A DNA stretch of 64,000 nucleotides from Anastrepha obliqua. Its lineage: Eukaryota > Arthropoda > Insecta > Diptera > Tephritidae. Made by a program: the position numbers and the translations under genes. Under the pieces are notes generated by a model that worked only from the letters and a program-made list of their open reading frames with translations, was not told where the DNA came from and did not search any database. The first letter of the stretch is position 1, and the number at the start of each line of letters is the position of its first letter. The stretch spans positions 22,281,792 through 22,345,791 of the forward strand of contig NC_072892.1 in NCBI RefSeq assembly GCF_027943255.1. Reading direction: 5' to 3'. Below, one piece after another: positions 1-10,095 of the stretch.

Positions 1-259
1 CATCATGGTTTTCATCCAGAAAAGCCTCTAACTCGATTTCCTGTTCTATATCTGATACTTCACCGAAGTCATCTTTATCTGGAAAATATTCATCATCTTC
101 TACGTCGCCACTTGTTTCAAATGGATCGGACTCCTGTCCCATAATTTCTTCAATTTGTGCCTCAAGTCGCTGACGTTCTTCCGGACTCACATTTGCTGCA
201 CTTAGCTTACGAAGCAAACGCGTCATCACATCAATTTCATCCATATTTACTTGTTCCAT
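1..259 (-). CDS. N-terminus of a piggyBac-like transposase (partial)
   Basis: An open frame starts at ATG 259 (minus strand) and runs off the window after about 86 codons. The N-terminus (MEQVNMDEIDVM) is followed by a short charged helix-prone segment and an acidic stretch rich in Glu, Asp and Ser. PiggyBac-family transposases usually begin with such an acidic, poorly conserved region before the DDD catalytic domain (DDE_Tnp_1_7). No catalytic motif lies inside the window, so the assignment depends on the TTAA end 373 bp upstream. No stop or frameshift is visible in the part present. Confidence 0.5.
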   Translation of the reverse strand, partial: MEQVNMDEIDVMTRLLRKLSAANVSPEERQRLEAQIEEIMGQESDPFETSGDVEDDEYFPDKDDFGEVSDIEQEIELEAFLDENHD

Positions 260-408
260 TTTATTTAAAAAAACACTTCCCACTAATTAAAAAACACATG
301 TTCACTTTAATTTTCAAATGTCAACTAAAAAAGTATCTCTGCCGCTGCCTCCGCTAACAGTTTAGTTGTTTACACCTAACGGTTAACCAATTTACATGAG
401 AAGCTTAT

Positions 409-428
409 ATGGGTCTGCACAGACCCAT
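409..428. promoter_or_regulatory. Subterminal palindrome, inner copy
   Basis: ATGGGTCTGCACAGACCCAT pairs with its own reverse complement at 18 of 20 positions and matches the outer copy at 597-616 except at the centre. It lies between the element end and the start codon, so it could be a transposase-binding site, a promoter operator or both. The role is inference. Confidence 0.4.
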
Positions 429-596
429 GTGAGCTTAATTGACGGAATTAGTTTAAAATTATTATTTTTACAACAAATATAGCAAAAATCTTAATTTTGC
501 TACTTCATTGTGTTCAGCACACTACATTTTAGGAAGTCATGGACTAAGAAGCCTCAGATATTAAAAATAAAAGATCTACATACATTTAAAGATCGA

Positions 597-616
597 ATGG
601 GTCTGGCCAGACCCAT
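597..616. promoter_or_regulatory. Subterminal palindrome, outer copy
   Basis: ATGGGTCTGGCCAGACCCAT is a perfect 20-bp palindrome lying 15 bp inside the terminal TTAA. Palindromes in the same place are seen in three other TTAA elements of this window, with different sequences. Likely a binding site for a dimeric DNA-binding domain (inference). Confidence 0.5.
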
Positions 617-635
617 ATGAACATCGGAGGGTTAA

Positions 636-1020
636 TTATGCGTTTTTATTTTTTAAAATTGTTAATAAAAAACATTTACTCAACATATTTTATACCACTT
701 GAAATTTTAACAGAATTTCATTTACGGTCTGTATAAAATGAAACGATGGTTGCCAGCCCATTCTCATGGTCCCAAAGTACTGCCAGCCCATGTTGAAAGT
801 GCGTTGATGGAAGCACAAGTCAACATATTTTATACCGGCTGTCTTTTTTACACGACATTGGCAATACAATAAATTGATGAAATGTGTAGAGCCAGCCCAT
901 TCTGATGGTCCCATCACATGGAAAATTTGGAAAATTACATTCCTGTGAGTGCGAGCGAGACCGACTTACGTGAATGTGGGCGCGCGAGAGAGAGCGTATA
1001 TTGTTCATATTATGTCTCTC
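636..1020 (+). repeat. Left 385-bp terminal inverted repeat
   Basis: Mirror image of 3165-3549. Inside it, two motif types recur: CAACATATTTTATACC (twice) and GCCAGCCCAT followed by TCTNATGGTCCCA (two full copies and one partial). These repeated subterminal blocks look like arrays of transposase-binding sites. Confidence 0.85.
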
Positions 1021-1230
1021 TCGCACGCGCTGGCTCTACTTTTTCGCTAGGAATTTTGAATGGTGATTCATAAGTCGCCATCTGCCTGCAATACAATAGG
1101 GGCGGTATTCAAGGACAACAGTTTCCGGACCCAAAGTACGACGTCATGTATAGTTAGTTCTTTCCACAGTGTTGGCTAGTAAAGACGTAAATTTTAACTT
1201 TTCGTTCGATTTTCTTACTTGTTATTTAAA

Positions 1231-2997
1231 ATGGAATCTTCCATCAAGTGCGTTTTTTGTAACAGTAAAAGTACAAATGATAAACTCGTTACTTTTACCG
1301 TGCATACTTTAAAAAAGTGCCGGGAAGTGTTGGACATTCGGAAAAAATTTAATTTAAAATATAAAGATGTTATTTTACTAGCATCAGAATGTGATGACGG
1401 CTATCATACAATATAAAATTCCATAAAATGTTCTTATCAGTCATGAAAAAGTATTATGAAAAAAAGGCACTTACATCATCGGATATTTCAGTTCAAACAG
1501 GTATGAAAATATTTATTTTACTGTAATAAGGGAAGGAATATAATACTAGTTCCGATTATAATTTTTTTTGTATTCAAATATATTTTCACAGATGAACCGA
1601 CACCAAGCACTTCCTCTGCTCACGAAATAGAACAAACACATCAGGAAGGTCAATCTGCCATACAAGAACCTTCAGGTGAAAAATTAACCGAGGCAGCATT
1701 AAGTGTGGAGCAGAATATTTGTGCATTTTGTAATAAAAAATATAAAAAATCCAAAGGACGTCAGGCACCACTTGTCAGAGGAGAAAAAAAAATTCTCATT
1801 GAAGCCTTGGCAGAATATTTGGATGTTGTGAGAGATAGTGAATTATTTAAGTCACTTTCTAACGAGCCTCCGCACTTATTTTATCACAAAATCTGTCCGG
1901 TTAAATATTTTAATAAATTTAAAAGCAATCCAACTGCTGACACAAAATTTAATCTGAATCGAAAACTACACAAGGAAGCTGATAATGAAATTGATCAGTT
2001 CATCCAAAAAAACATCATTGCTCGTGGCAGTTGCTTCTTTTTAATATCTCTGGGTGAAATATACGATGATATATTGAAGAAATTGTACGAAGACCGTGGC
2101 TATAGTTATGATGGTTTATGCAACCTTCAACAATTGCTGAATAACATTCTTGATAAATTCAGTGATGAAATTAAAGTCTCAGCTTTCAGAAATAAAAACG
2201 TAATTTTACCGAAAAATAAATTAATATATGATGGCCTTTTTTCGCTGTTACAAGAAGATGAAATACTTCAAAAAGCAGCATTCCTTTTACGAAGAAGAAT
2301 TTTAAATATTGAAAAGAAGTATTTATCATCGAATGTAAAGTTGAATGAATTGCTGGCTGGAGAATGTATGATCGACCGTGATTTGATACATTTTTACGTG
2401 ATGTTGTTGAGCGGTGCCCGAAATCGACGTAAGAATACCCCAGACTTATATAGAAAAGTCAATTCAATTGCGGCCGACACAATCTACGCGGTTACGAATG
2501 GAAATATGAAGCCTGGAAAGCATATTACCTTGGGAATGGCTATGAAAAGTTTAACCAGCAGCCGTAAAGTTATCGATATTCTCAACAAATACGGTCACTG
2601 CTGCAGCTATCATGTTCTCGAAGAACTGGAAACCGAAGCTGCATTTTCTCCTATAGAAAGGACTCAGGAATGTCCGGAAGGTATTACGTTGGCATCAAAT
2701 TTAAATACTGGGGTGGCTTCCGATAATTTCGACAGATTTGTCGAAACAACCAGCGGGAAAGATACCCTACATGATACGGTTGGTATCATCTATCAATATA
2801 TCTATCTATCTATCGCAATGCTGCTGATGATGAATGTCAACGTGACACAACTGCTGCAGGTCCATCAAAAAGACGACGCACATTTGATGCAATCTCCACA
2901 GAACTTACACCGTACACAAAAAAAGCGAGACTCTGAAGAAATAGAAAATTACTATTTCAGTTCAGACTCGGAATCTATTTCTGACATAGAAAATTAA
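1231..2997 (+). pseudogene. Transposase-like protein of the long-TIR element, two exons, frameshifted
   Basis: Exon 1 starts at ATG 1231 (MESSIKCVFCNS), with a CxxC pair typical of a zinc-binding N-terminus. A one-base loss near 1407 breaks the frame just after DDGYHT. Reading resumes to a donor at 1501 (AACAG|GTATGA); the acceptor is at 1591 (TTTTCACAG), and exon 2 continues with a second CxxC (ICAFC), then a long open stretch to about 2780 containing GVASDNFDRFVETTSGKDTL. There a TATC/ATCT microsatellite shifts the frame; the displaced frame still encodes a basic KRRR segment, and a second shift near 2930 restores a Ser/Glu-rich tail. No clear DDE triad was found and the protein ends close to the right TIR, so an internal deletion is likely. 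Confidence 0.65.
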
Positions 2998-3164
2998 AAA
3001 TTTAATTTTGTTTTTTTTTCTATTCATTTAATAAATTAAATAAACAAATAAAAGAGTAAAAAATTAGAAATAAAAACTTTTTTAAGAAAAAGAAAAAAAA
3101 ATCCCATTCTCTAATTTTTTAATGAACAAACCTTTCATCCTTCCAATTTTTGCAAGACTGTACG

Positions 3165-3549
3165 GAGAGACAGAATATGAACAATATACGCTCTCTCTCG
3201 CGCGCCCACATTCACGTAAGTCGGTCTCGCTCGCACTCACAGGAATGTAATTTTCCAAATTTTCCATGTGATGGGACCATCAGAATGGGCTGGCTCTACA
3301 CATTTCATCAATTTATTGTATTGCCAATGTCGTGTAAAAAAGACAGCCGGTATAAAATATGTTGACTTGTGCTTCCATCAACGCACTTTCAACATGGGCT
3401 GGCAGTACTTTGGGACCATGAGAATGGGCTGGCAACCATCGTTTCATTTTATACAGACCGTAAATGAAATTCTGTTAAAATTTCAAGTGGTATAAAATAT
3501 GTTGAGTAAATGTTTTTTATTAACAATTTTAAAAAATAAAAACGCATAA
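3165..3549 (-). repeat. Right 385-bp terminal inverted repeat
   Basis: Inverted copy of 636-1020, differing at very few positions by eye. Its final CGCATAA abuts TTAA (3550-3553). A shorter relative of its end motif (GTATAAAATATGTTG) occurs again outside the element near 3631-3645. Confidence 0.85.
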
Positions 3550-3654
3550 TTAAGACCGCTATTGAGCAGCCAGCCCGCCGGATATCGATTCTAGTATTAA
3601 AAAACTAACCTCACACAAAATTTCAAGAAGTATAAAATATGTTGGGTTTTTTGG

Positions 3655-4341
3655 TCATGAGCTCTTAGACTATATCCACATGAGCCGAAACCCAAAGAAC
3701 CACGTCAAAGTCGGTCAAACATGAAAGTCATGCTACTCGTTTTCCCTGATTACCCTGGTGTTGTGCACTTGGAATTCGTTTCAAATGGATCTGCGGTAAA
3801 TAAAGAATATTATTTGATAGTGATGCAAAGTTTGAGAGAGAATGTGCGTAGAAAACGGCCCAATTTGTGGAAAGAAAACTCATGGATCTTGCAGCATGAC
3901 AACGCACCGTCTCACAAGGCGCATATTGAGAACACTTTTTTAACGAAAAACTCGACAAATATCAACGAATAACCACCGTATTCACCGGATTTAGCCCCTG
4001 TGACTTTTCGCTTTTCCCGAAACTTAAATAGTCACTCCGCGTACGCAGCTTTGAGTCGATAAAGGCCATTAAGACGAACTCGCTGAAGAAGATCTCTTCT
4101 CTTTGCGACTTCTTTTTGAAGTTACCACTTCGGGGAAGGGAATTTCAGTCGATAGAGGAGATCAAAGAGAATGCGGCGAAGGAGCTGAAGGTCATCCCTT
4201 CGTCGGCCTACCAGGGGTGCATAGAGGACTGGATTAAACGTTGGCACATGTGTGTTGCTTCAGACGGGTAATCTTTTGAAGAAGATAAAATAAATTGAAC
4301 ACTGTTTTGTTTTTTTGAAACATTCCCGGTACTTTTTGATC
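3655..4341 (+). pseudogene. Chimeric mariner (DD34D-type) transposase remnant with 3' TIR
   Basis: The first half encodes mariner motifs, including the second catalytic Asp in LQHDNAPSHKAH (around 3894-3930) and PPYSPDLAPCDF after a stop and a frameshift. After the segment SFESIKAIKTNS (about 4050-4080) the text jumps back to a second CDFFLKLPLRG segment and then follows a different mariner lineage ([25 protein letters not shown]). That second half matches the mariner at 45346-45894, not the first half. The 3' TIR ends with AACATTCCCGGTACTTTTTG. No 5' TIR is present. The copy is dead: stops, frameshifts and a missing N-terminal DNA-binding region. Confidence 0.7.
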
Positions 4342-4347
4342 ATAGCG

Positions 4348-4457
4348 TATGTGTATTGCTACCAATGGAGCCTATTTTGAAGGCGACAAAATAAATTTTG
4401 ATGATTAAGCAATTATTTTGCGTTTTATTGAACAATTACCGGTACTTTTTTGACAGA
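4348..4457 (+). mobile_element. Second mariner 3' end fragment
   Basis: About 110 bp encoding a C-terminal mariner signature (CIATNGAYFEGDKIN) followed by a TIR ending ACCGGTACTTTTTTGACAG. It lies directly after the previous mariner end, so two mariner 3' ends stand in tandem. Confidence 0.55.
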
Positions 4458-4459
4458 AT

Positions 4460-5720
4460 ATATATGTATTTGGATACAAATTTACGAGTATGCACACGCA
4501 GCAAGAGTCTGCCGTAAAGTCGAGTATTGCTTGGCAGTTTATAGGGCGGACGGCGGAGAGAGACGTTTTACACTTTTCTCTATTTATGTATGTTTATGAT
4601 GCACTCTTAAGTTATTCAATGGAAAAAGCCTTGTGTGCTGAACGCTTTGCGTTTACTTTATAGTAGTTTCTTTGAAGGCAAAGCAAGGAAGTTGCTGCAA
4701 GCTGCAATATTCAGCAGCCACAGAGAGATCAAGTCGATTCTAAGGTAGCCACAGACATTATCTGTAAGGCAAATTTACGGGATTCTTACTTTCTTCAAAT
4801 GACCAAAAGCATCACACTTTTATCTTTTTCTTTTGTTTTGACTCATCTTCTATGCTGGAGAAGTAAAAGCTATAAAATGCTATGCTGTGTATTATGAGTG
4901 GGCAGCACAAAAAGTGATACAGTAGTAATAAACAAGCAAAATTAAAAAAAAAAAAACAACATTAAAAAACGAAGAACTGAAGTACCAAGCATAATAACCT
5001 GCCATAATGACACTCTGGTAGTCAACAGAAAACGGGTTAACCCGCAAAGCTACATACTTATGTATGCCTACCTTGTTGTTGTTGTTGCCTGAATACTTGT
5101 AAAAGCGCCAATGGATATGAGTTGGCATTTCATTTATTTTAGTATTCTTTTTGCTGTCACTTGATCTTTCGCCATTCGGGTTTCGCCCTAAATTGAAATT
5201 TTTTTTAATTTTTCCTTGGTAACATGATTTTTTTTTTTTAATTATTGTTACCATTATGCTTTTGTTATAAATGTATGTGCCGATGTACTCATCTGTATAA
5301 TGAAAATGCATTTATGTTGTCGTATATGAACTTAAAAGATAATTAGAATAATGACTGGAAAAAGTTGTGTATGACGTCGACAAAATGTTCATCAACGCAT
5401 TAAGCGTAAAGCGGAAATCACATAAAAAGCTGCGGTTGGGCGCTCAACGAGTGTAGTAGAGTGAGCAAAACTATTCATTCATATAGCGAGTTCATATATA
5501 TACATTTGTATATATAAATAAATATGTATGTATGTATACAAAGATTCGCGAGAGACAATGCTAAGCTCCCTTTGAATGCTTAAATGAAGGTTACGGTAAT
5601 ACCGAAGAGTATCTTGCATCACTTATATTGCGCGGAAATTGGTGGCGATCAAAAGTAGTCAGTACAAAAGCATATTTACTCTTTAGATAACGGATATCAT
5701 ACATACATACGACATGTAGT
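4460..5720. other. Non-coding stretch, no recognisable feature
   Basis: AT-rich DNA with short A/T runs and TATG/TACA microsatellite-like runs near 5500-5540. One minus-strand frame of 139 codons (5311-4892) is Lys/Tyr/Phe-rich, has no domain, and is read as chance. Confidence 0.4.
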
Positions 5721-5724
5721 ACAG

Positions 5725-6268
5725 GTGTTTCGACGGAATGCACCAAGAGCCGCTTGCGCATTCAAGACCGTCTCCCACAACGCGATTTGCATTGTCGCCG
5801 GAAAACTCCCTATGGATATACAAGCCCATCACAGGAGAAAAAACCTACAGAACGTCTTCAATCCATAGAAGAATGCCAACGTAGATGGAATCTATCAGTC
5901 AACGGGCGTTGGACCCATAGGTGTATACCTGAAATCGCAGCATGGATGACCTGGAAGGAAACACGGCGACATTGATTTTTATCTAACGCAGCTTATCAGC
6001 GGCACGGATGCTTTCGGTCGTATCTCTACCGTTTTAAGTTGGCAGACGACCTCCAACATGAGCGAAGATGCAGAGTATATTATTTCCCAATGTGATCGTT
6101 TTCGAGACGAGTGTGAAACACTGGAGGTGCTACTTGAACCCCCTTTGCAGGTGAAAAATCTGAAACCAACCATGTGAGCATTAAACAATAACTGGAATGG
6201 TGTTAAAGCATATCCAGCTAAAATAATGCAGAGCCTCCGATATGCGGGGTGGGTGGCTGAAGAGTAGG
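5725..6268 (+). pseudogene. R1-clade LINE remnant (end of reverse transcriptase ORF)
   Basis: Broken frames carry the R1-clade signature downstream of the reverse transcriptase domain: a CQRRWN segment, GRWTHRCIPEIAAWM, then in another frame LTQLISG with the C-terminal GCFRSYLYRFKLADD region that precedes the CCHC-like knuckle in this clade. At least three frameshifts and several stops are present. No target-site duplication was found. R1-clade membership rests on the RWTHR..I..W motif pair; other R1-like clades such as LOA cannot be ruled out. Confidence 0.6.
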
Positions 6269-6269
6269 A

Positions 6270-7035
6270 ACTCTTGAGTGAGGAGGCACTAACTGTTTGA
6301 CTGACAAACAACATTCACGAACGCCTGAAATGACGCTCTCGACGATATCAGACGGAAACAAGTCGATACCAACAAATTTGATATCGCTTCCTTTCTTTCT
6401 TTTGCTTCAAAAAGCGGAGCAATGGAGATTATCGATAAATCCTCCATGTGTGAAAAGCAGAGAACCCTGCACGCAGAAACCAATTTTGGTCAATGGACAC
6501 AAACGCGGCACAGATAGAAACATAAGAAGACGAGCCCATAGCATGAAGCTGGCTACAACTATGGTGGACTGAAACGTGAGTGGGTGAACAGAACTGGTCT
6601 ACTTCCTGGACGCCGTTCTTGTTCGTTCCAAGCTTGAATAGACAGTTTGTATGGAGCGGCATTCATGCAATTCACATGGATCGATTGGAGAGTCTAGAAG
6701 ATCTTTCTCCGTTTCGCTCTGCGTTCTCTTAACTTTTCTGACCCGACTCCGTTCCACAAATTATGGTGCTGATTAATTAGTTTATTATCATAAACAGATA
6801 GGAGAGCTCTCTTGTCTGTTTCCATTAGTTTTGACATCGTTTTCGGCAAGATTGAATGCCCTCTATTTCTTCAGCGAATAGATTTAGTGAGCCATGCAAG
6901 AATTTACGTAATTATGAACTTGGTTTTAACCGGAACTACGGTGGTAATACTCCAATAAATATAACTCTACCTGAATTTAACTTAAAAAAAAAAAAATTCT
7001 TGTGTAATAATAATTTAATGTGCATGGCATTGAGC
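6270..7035. other. Non-coding stretch after the LINE remnant
   Basis: No domain or repeat boundary is recognised. Short frames (60-110 codons) occur on both strands but overlap one another and have no family signature. Part may be more of the decayed LINE. Confidence 0.3.
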
Positions 7036-7039
7036 ACCA

Positions 7040-7242
7040 AATGATTGACAAGGTTTTTCTTAAAAGTGACCACCCTCGACAGACAATGGCATAACTTCGA
7101 GTGTATTTCTGTGACAAAAAAAATTCTCATAAAAAATCAACTGCCATTTAGAGGTGGCATTAAACTGTCCCTAATTTGTGGAGCAACATCAAGGAGCACA
7201 CCAAAATGTGGAGGAGTACCCCGGGAAAGGATGTACGTGTGA
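7040..7242 (+). mobile_element. SINE copy 1 (body only)
   Basis: Matches the body of the SINE family best seen at 9172-9490: GTGACCACCCTCGACAGACAATGGCATAAC, then the cue words TGTGGAGCAACATCAAG and GTGGAGGAGTACCCCGG. The tRNA-like head is missing or too decayed to see. Confidence 0.6.
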
Positions 7243-7244
7243 TG

Positions 7245-8990
7245 AAATCGTGCATTATCGCCATCTGTCAGCTGGTGTCATTTAAGCTAAGGGCTTGGTC
7301 ACAATGGGATAGACAGTTTTACAGTAAAATGGATAATCCACTCTGCGGACGAGTCTTTCATCCTCATTAAATATTTGACCATGCGATTAAGATCGCTCGA
7401 GCCATTCGCAAATTTTTATGCGGAATAAACAAGCCGCCTAATTAAAAAGTTCTCAAAAACTCTTCTATGAGCTATAAACTTTCTTATATCGGAAATTTCT
7501 TTTTCATAAATGAGCTCTTTTTTGAACCCTTAATCTATAATTTTTCATTCTACGTGGACACGCTAAAAGGAGTCTAAAAAACGACTACAAATCCGGGGAA
7601 CTCATTTCACTAGCAAGTAGCCTTTTCTTTCTAATTGAAATATCAGCAAACAAGTGAATTTACAGATTTCTTTATTTCAATAAACCTTTTGTTTTTGTAG
7701 TTTGTCAAGTCTTGACCTTCGTAGGCGTCATAGACGCAGCGGACAAAATTAAACACCCACGAAAATGGTGGCATAGTATTTCAATTACAAATTGTGCACA
7801 AGGGCAAGTTGCAGTGAGTTTTACGAATGGACACCACAACGAAAATATACAAAACTACATACCAGAACATTGGCATTCACTGTGCCGGTGAAGGTAACTT
7901 AATTTGTAGCGCATCAGTAACTCTGCCGTTAACTGTAGTACCGCGTAGCGTTTGTAAAGCCTTTTTGCTGTTCTGAGCTTTGTCGAGCTGTTAAATTTGT
8001 GAAATCGTATATTGCAATCACTAATCTTTTCGCGTTCAATATCGGTGCTATTTTCTATCGCATTGTAATATAAATTGTGATCCAATTTCTAAACTATGCG
8101 CGGTTTCCAAAAATTGTTAACGCATCGTTGAAAATAAAATGTTATGCTTTCGAATTGTCCAAACCGGCAGGGTTTTATACCTGGGCACCGGTCTCGAATC
8201 TGACAGTTCTTAGCGAATATTGTATGTCTACTTTTTCTTTTGGATCCCTGGTAGTGTTTCTCCACAGTAGGTGGATTCTCTATGTGGTGCAAAACTCTTG
8301 TAAAGTGCCAGAAAATCACAATGTTTTCAAGACGTGCAATGATACACCAACAAAACACATACAAGAAAAAAGTCCAATACATGCAAAAATTGCTACTCGT
8401 ACATAAGTCCGTGCATATTTCCTTACAACAAAGCGTAGGTAAAAAAATGCGACTCTGTGCTAGCTGTTTATTGTTGTTTCTTTTAAGAATGCTAGAATTC
8501 TGCAAAACGGGTGCTCTCGTTATCTTGCATATTTTAGTATAGGATCTTTGCAGACTTATGGAGGATTCTTGTCTTTTCGAAAGCTTTTGACTTGATATAC
8601 TTCCATTTTGATTTTCTAAGTCATATTTGTGTCGCAGGCGGTGCGTTGTTATTTTACAACAGTTTTCGTTTAATACTTAATACTGCCGCTTCAGGCGTTT
8701 CCCAATGGAGTATTCGCTAGCCACTACTTTTTGTTTCTTTATAAACGACATTAGTTTATGCTTCCCTTTTTCCAACATTTTGTTATACACCGATGAAATA
8801 AAACTATTGTCGAAGCTAACGAAAATCGCTGACACGATTATAATTTAAATTTAGGTTGGTAATCCGCGCTCCTAGAACCTAAATCGGGTCTCTCTCTCTC
8901 TCAATGTCAACAAATGTTTTCATGTTACTTTAATGACGTTTACCATTTTGAAAAATATTTCGAAGGTGTGGCGAATATCAGACCGTTAAA
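7245..8990. other. Non-coding stretch, no recognisable gene
   Basis: Open frames of 109 and 138 codons (8077-8406 +, 8505-8089 −) are antiparallel, compositionally unremarkable and show no motif. No TIR pair or splice-bounded exon was recognised. Confidence 0.35.
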
Positions 8991-8992
8991 CA

Positions 8993-9170
8993 GCTCTCAG
9001 CGAATTCGAAAGAATCAGCTGATGGGCTGTCGTAACAGGCGTCATGAGAGCAGTTTGTTTAAAAAAAACTGAGATCTTGTTGATGATATACGAAAAAAAG
9101 TTAACAGTCTTTACTCATGTTGCTTCGTTGCGGGCTGAATGACTGATTAAACGAGTGTGTGAATACGTGT
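8993..9170 (+). repeat. Dispersed repeat family D, copy 1
   Basis: Shares an ordered set of blocks with 23766-24205 and 53740-54005: GCTCTNANCGAATT, GGTNTGTTT.CAAAAAAACTGA, and GACTGATTNNACGAGTGTGTGAAT. The SINE at 9172 interrupts or ends it. No coding capacity and no TIR were seen. Confidence 0.5.
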
Positions 9171-9171
9171 G

Positions 9172-9490
9172 TAATGAGTGGTCAGAATTGGTTGGTGCGT
9201 GATTACCATTCGAAATTTACAGAGAGGTCGTTGGTTCGAATCTCGGTGAAAGCAAAATTAATAAAAACATTTTTCTAATAGCGGTCACCCCTCGGCAGGC
9301 AATGGCAAACCTCCGAGTGTACTTCTGCCATGAAAAAGCTCCTCATAAAAATATCTGCCGTTCGTAGTCGGCTTGAAACTGTAGGTCCCTCCATTTGTGG
9401 AACAACATCAAGACGCACACCACAAATAGGAGGAGGAGCTCGACCAAACACCTAACAGAAGTGTACGCGCCAATTATTTATTTTTTTTTT
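9172..9490 (+). mobile_element. tRNA-derived SINE, near full-length copy
   Basis: The head resembles a tRNA gene: an A-box-like GGTCAGAATTGGTTGGTG and a B box GGTTCGAATCTCGG (near 9233-9246). The body has the family words CACCCCTCGGCAGGCAATGG, GAGTGTACTTCTGCCATG and TTTGTGGAACAACATCAAG, ending with GTGTACGCGCCAATTA and a T-rich tail. The family recurs at 7040, 31885-33070, 41428, 42625 and 61385. RNA polymerase III boxes plus a fixed body are the hallmark of tRNA-derived SINEs; the partner LINE is unknown. Confidence 0.75.
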
Positions 9491-9496
9491 TTTTAT

Positions 9497-9853
9497 GGGA
9501 CGGCATAACTGGCTTTAGGTCTGTGGGAGAACAAGCAGCCAAAATGAGCATCCCTCACAACACATACTGTCACAGTTGCAAACAACCGGAGAAGAAGGAA
9601 ACAATCTTCCGTTTCCTCTGCGAATGTCCTACCCTATGGAAGGACAGAATGTTAACCCTGGGCAAGCACCGCTGTTCGAGAGTCTTGAACAACTGTCTGG
9701 CCTAGATGTCAACAACCTGATAAGGTTCCTGTACTGCACAGACTGGATGTAGTCATGCTGTAAATAACTGATTAACAAGTTGGTAACGAGGATGTGGCGC
9801 TAGTTGGATTCTAGACGAATAACCACTTAAACCAACCAACCAACCAAGATTTA
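9497..9853 (+). mobile_element. LINE 3' end fragment with (AACC)n tail
   Basis: Encodes the end of a non-LTR ORF2: a C-terminal zinc-knuckle-like CHSCKQPEKKET...FLCECPTLW, then in a shifted frame LEQLSGLDVNNLIRFLYCTDWM before a stop. The 3' end carries four to five AACC units (9830-9848). It starts directly after the T-rich tail of the SINE. The motif order fits jockey/I-group LINEs; the copy is heavily 5'-truncated. Confidence 0.6.
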
Positions 9854-10072
9854 TGTTTAACCATTTAGTAGCCATGTTGGTTTTATAGTCTTAAAATCAT
9901 ACGCTGTGCTTGGCTTCGTCAGAAGAAATAGTGCTGAGTTTTCTAGTTCTTAGTCCCTCAAATTGTACACTTTACACTTTCTTAGGACGCTCCTTTTTAT
10001 TTGCCATCCGTTTCATCAATTTAAGATAGATAGGATGGGACGCCTTGAAAATGTTTTAACTCTTTCCGTCTC

Positions 10073-10095
10073 GGTGGTTAGCGTTGCTAACCACC
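10073..10095. promoter_or_regulatory. Subterminal palindrome of the piggyBac-like element
   Basis: Perfect 10-bp arms GGTGGTTAGC / GCTAACCACC with a 3-bp centre, 13 bp inside the terminal TTAA. Related copies lie at 10411-10433 and 11779-11801. Probable transposase-binding site by position. Confidence 0.5.

Larger units (their letters stand above)
1..635 (-). mobile_element. piggyBac-like element, 5' end only (continues beyond the window start)
   Basis: Read on the minus strand the terminus is TTAA (632-635) followed by CCCTCCGATG, which fits the TTAA-flanked ends of piggyBac-group elements. Two near-identical palindromes lie just inside it (597-616 and 409-428), followed by an untranslated leader and a transposase-like start codon at 259. 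The rest lies outside the window. The terminal TTAA is also the left flank of the next element, so two TTAA-targeting transposons meet at one tetranucleotide. The class is inferred from the TTAA, the TIR style and the acidic N-terminal ORF; no catalytic region is visible. Confidence 0.6.
636..3549 (+). mobile_element. TTAA-flanked DNA transposon with 385-bp terminal inverted repeats
   Basis: The element is bounded by TTAA at 632-635 and 3550-3553 and begins and ends with TTATGCGTTTTT / AAAAACGCATAA. Its arms, 636-1020 and 3165-3549, are both 385 bp and nearly identical in inverted orientation, so the copy is young or homogenised. The 2.1-kb interior carries a decayed two-exon coding region (1231-2997). 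TTAA target choice is known for piggyBac and Kolobok superfamilies; the encoded protein does not look like a piggyBac DDD transposase. It resembles a widespread, poorly characterised group of arthropod and cnidarian transposon proteins with a DNFDR..VET..GKDTLHDTVGI motif. The superfamily is left open. Confidence 0.75.

Noticed and set aside
4892..5311. A 139-codon − strand frame
   Set aside because: No domain, poor composition (Lys/Tyr/Asn/Phe in AT-rich DNA) and no splice or promoter context.
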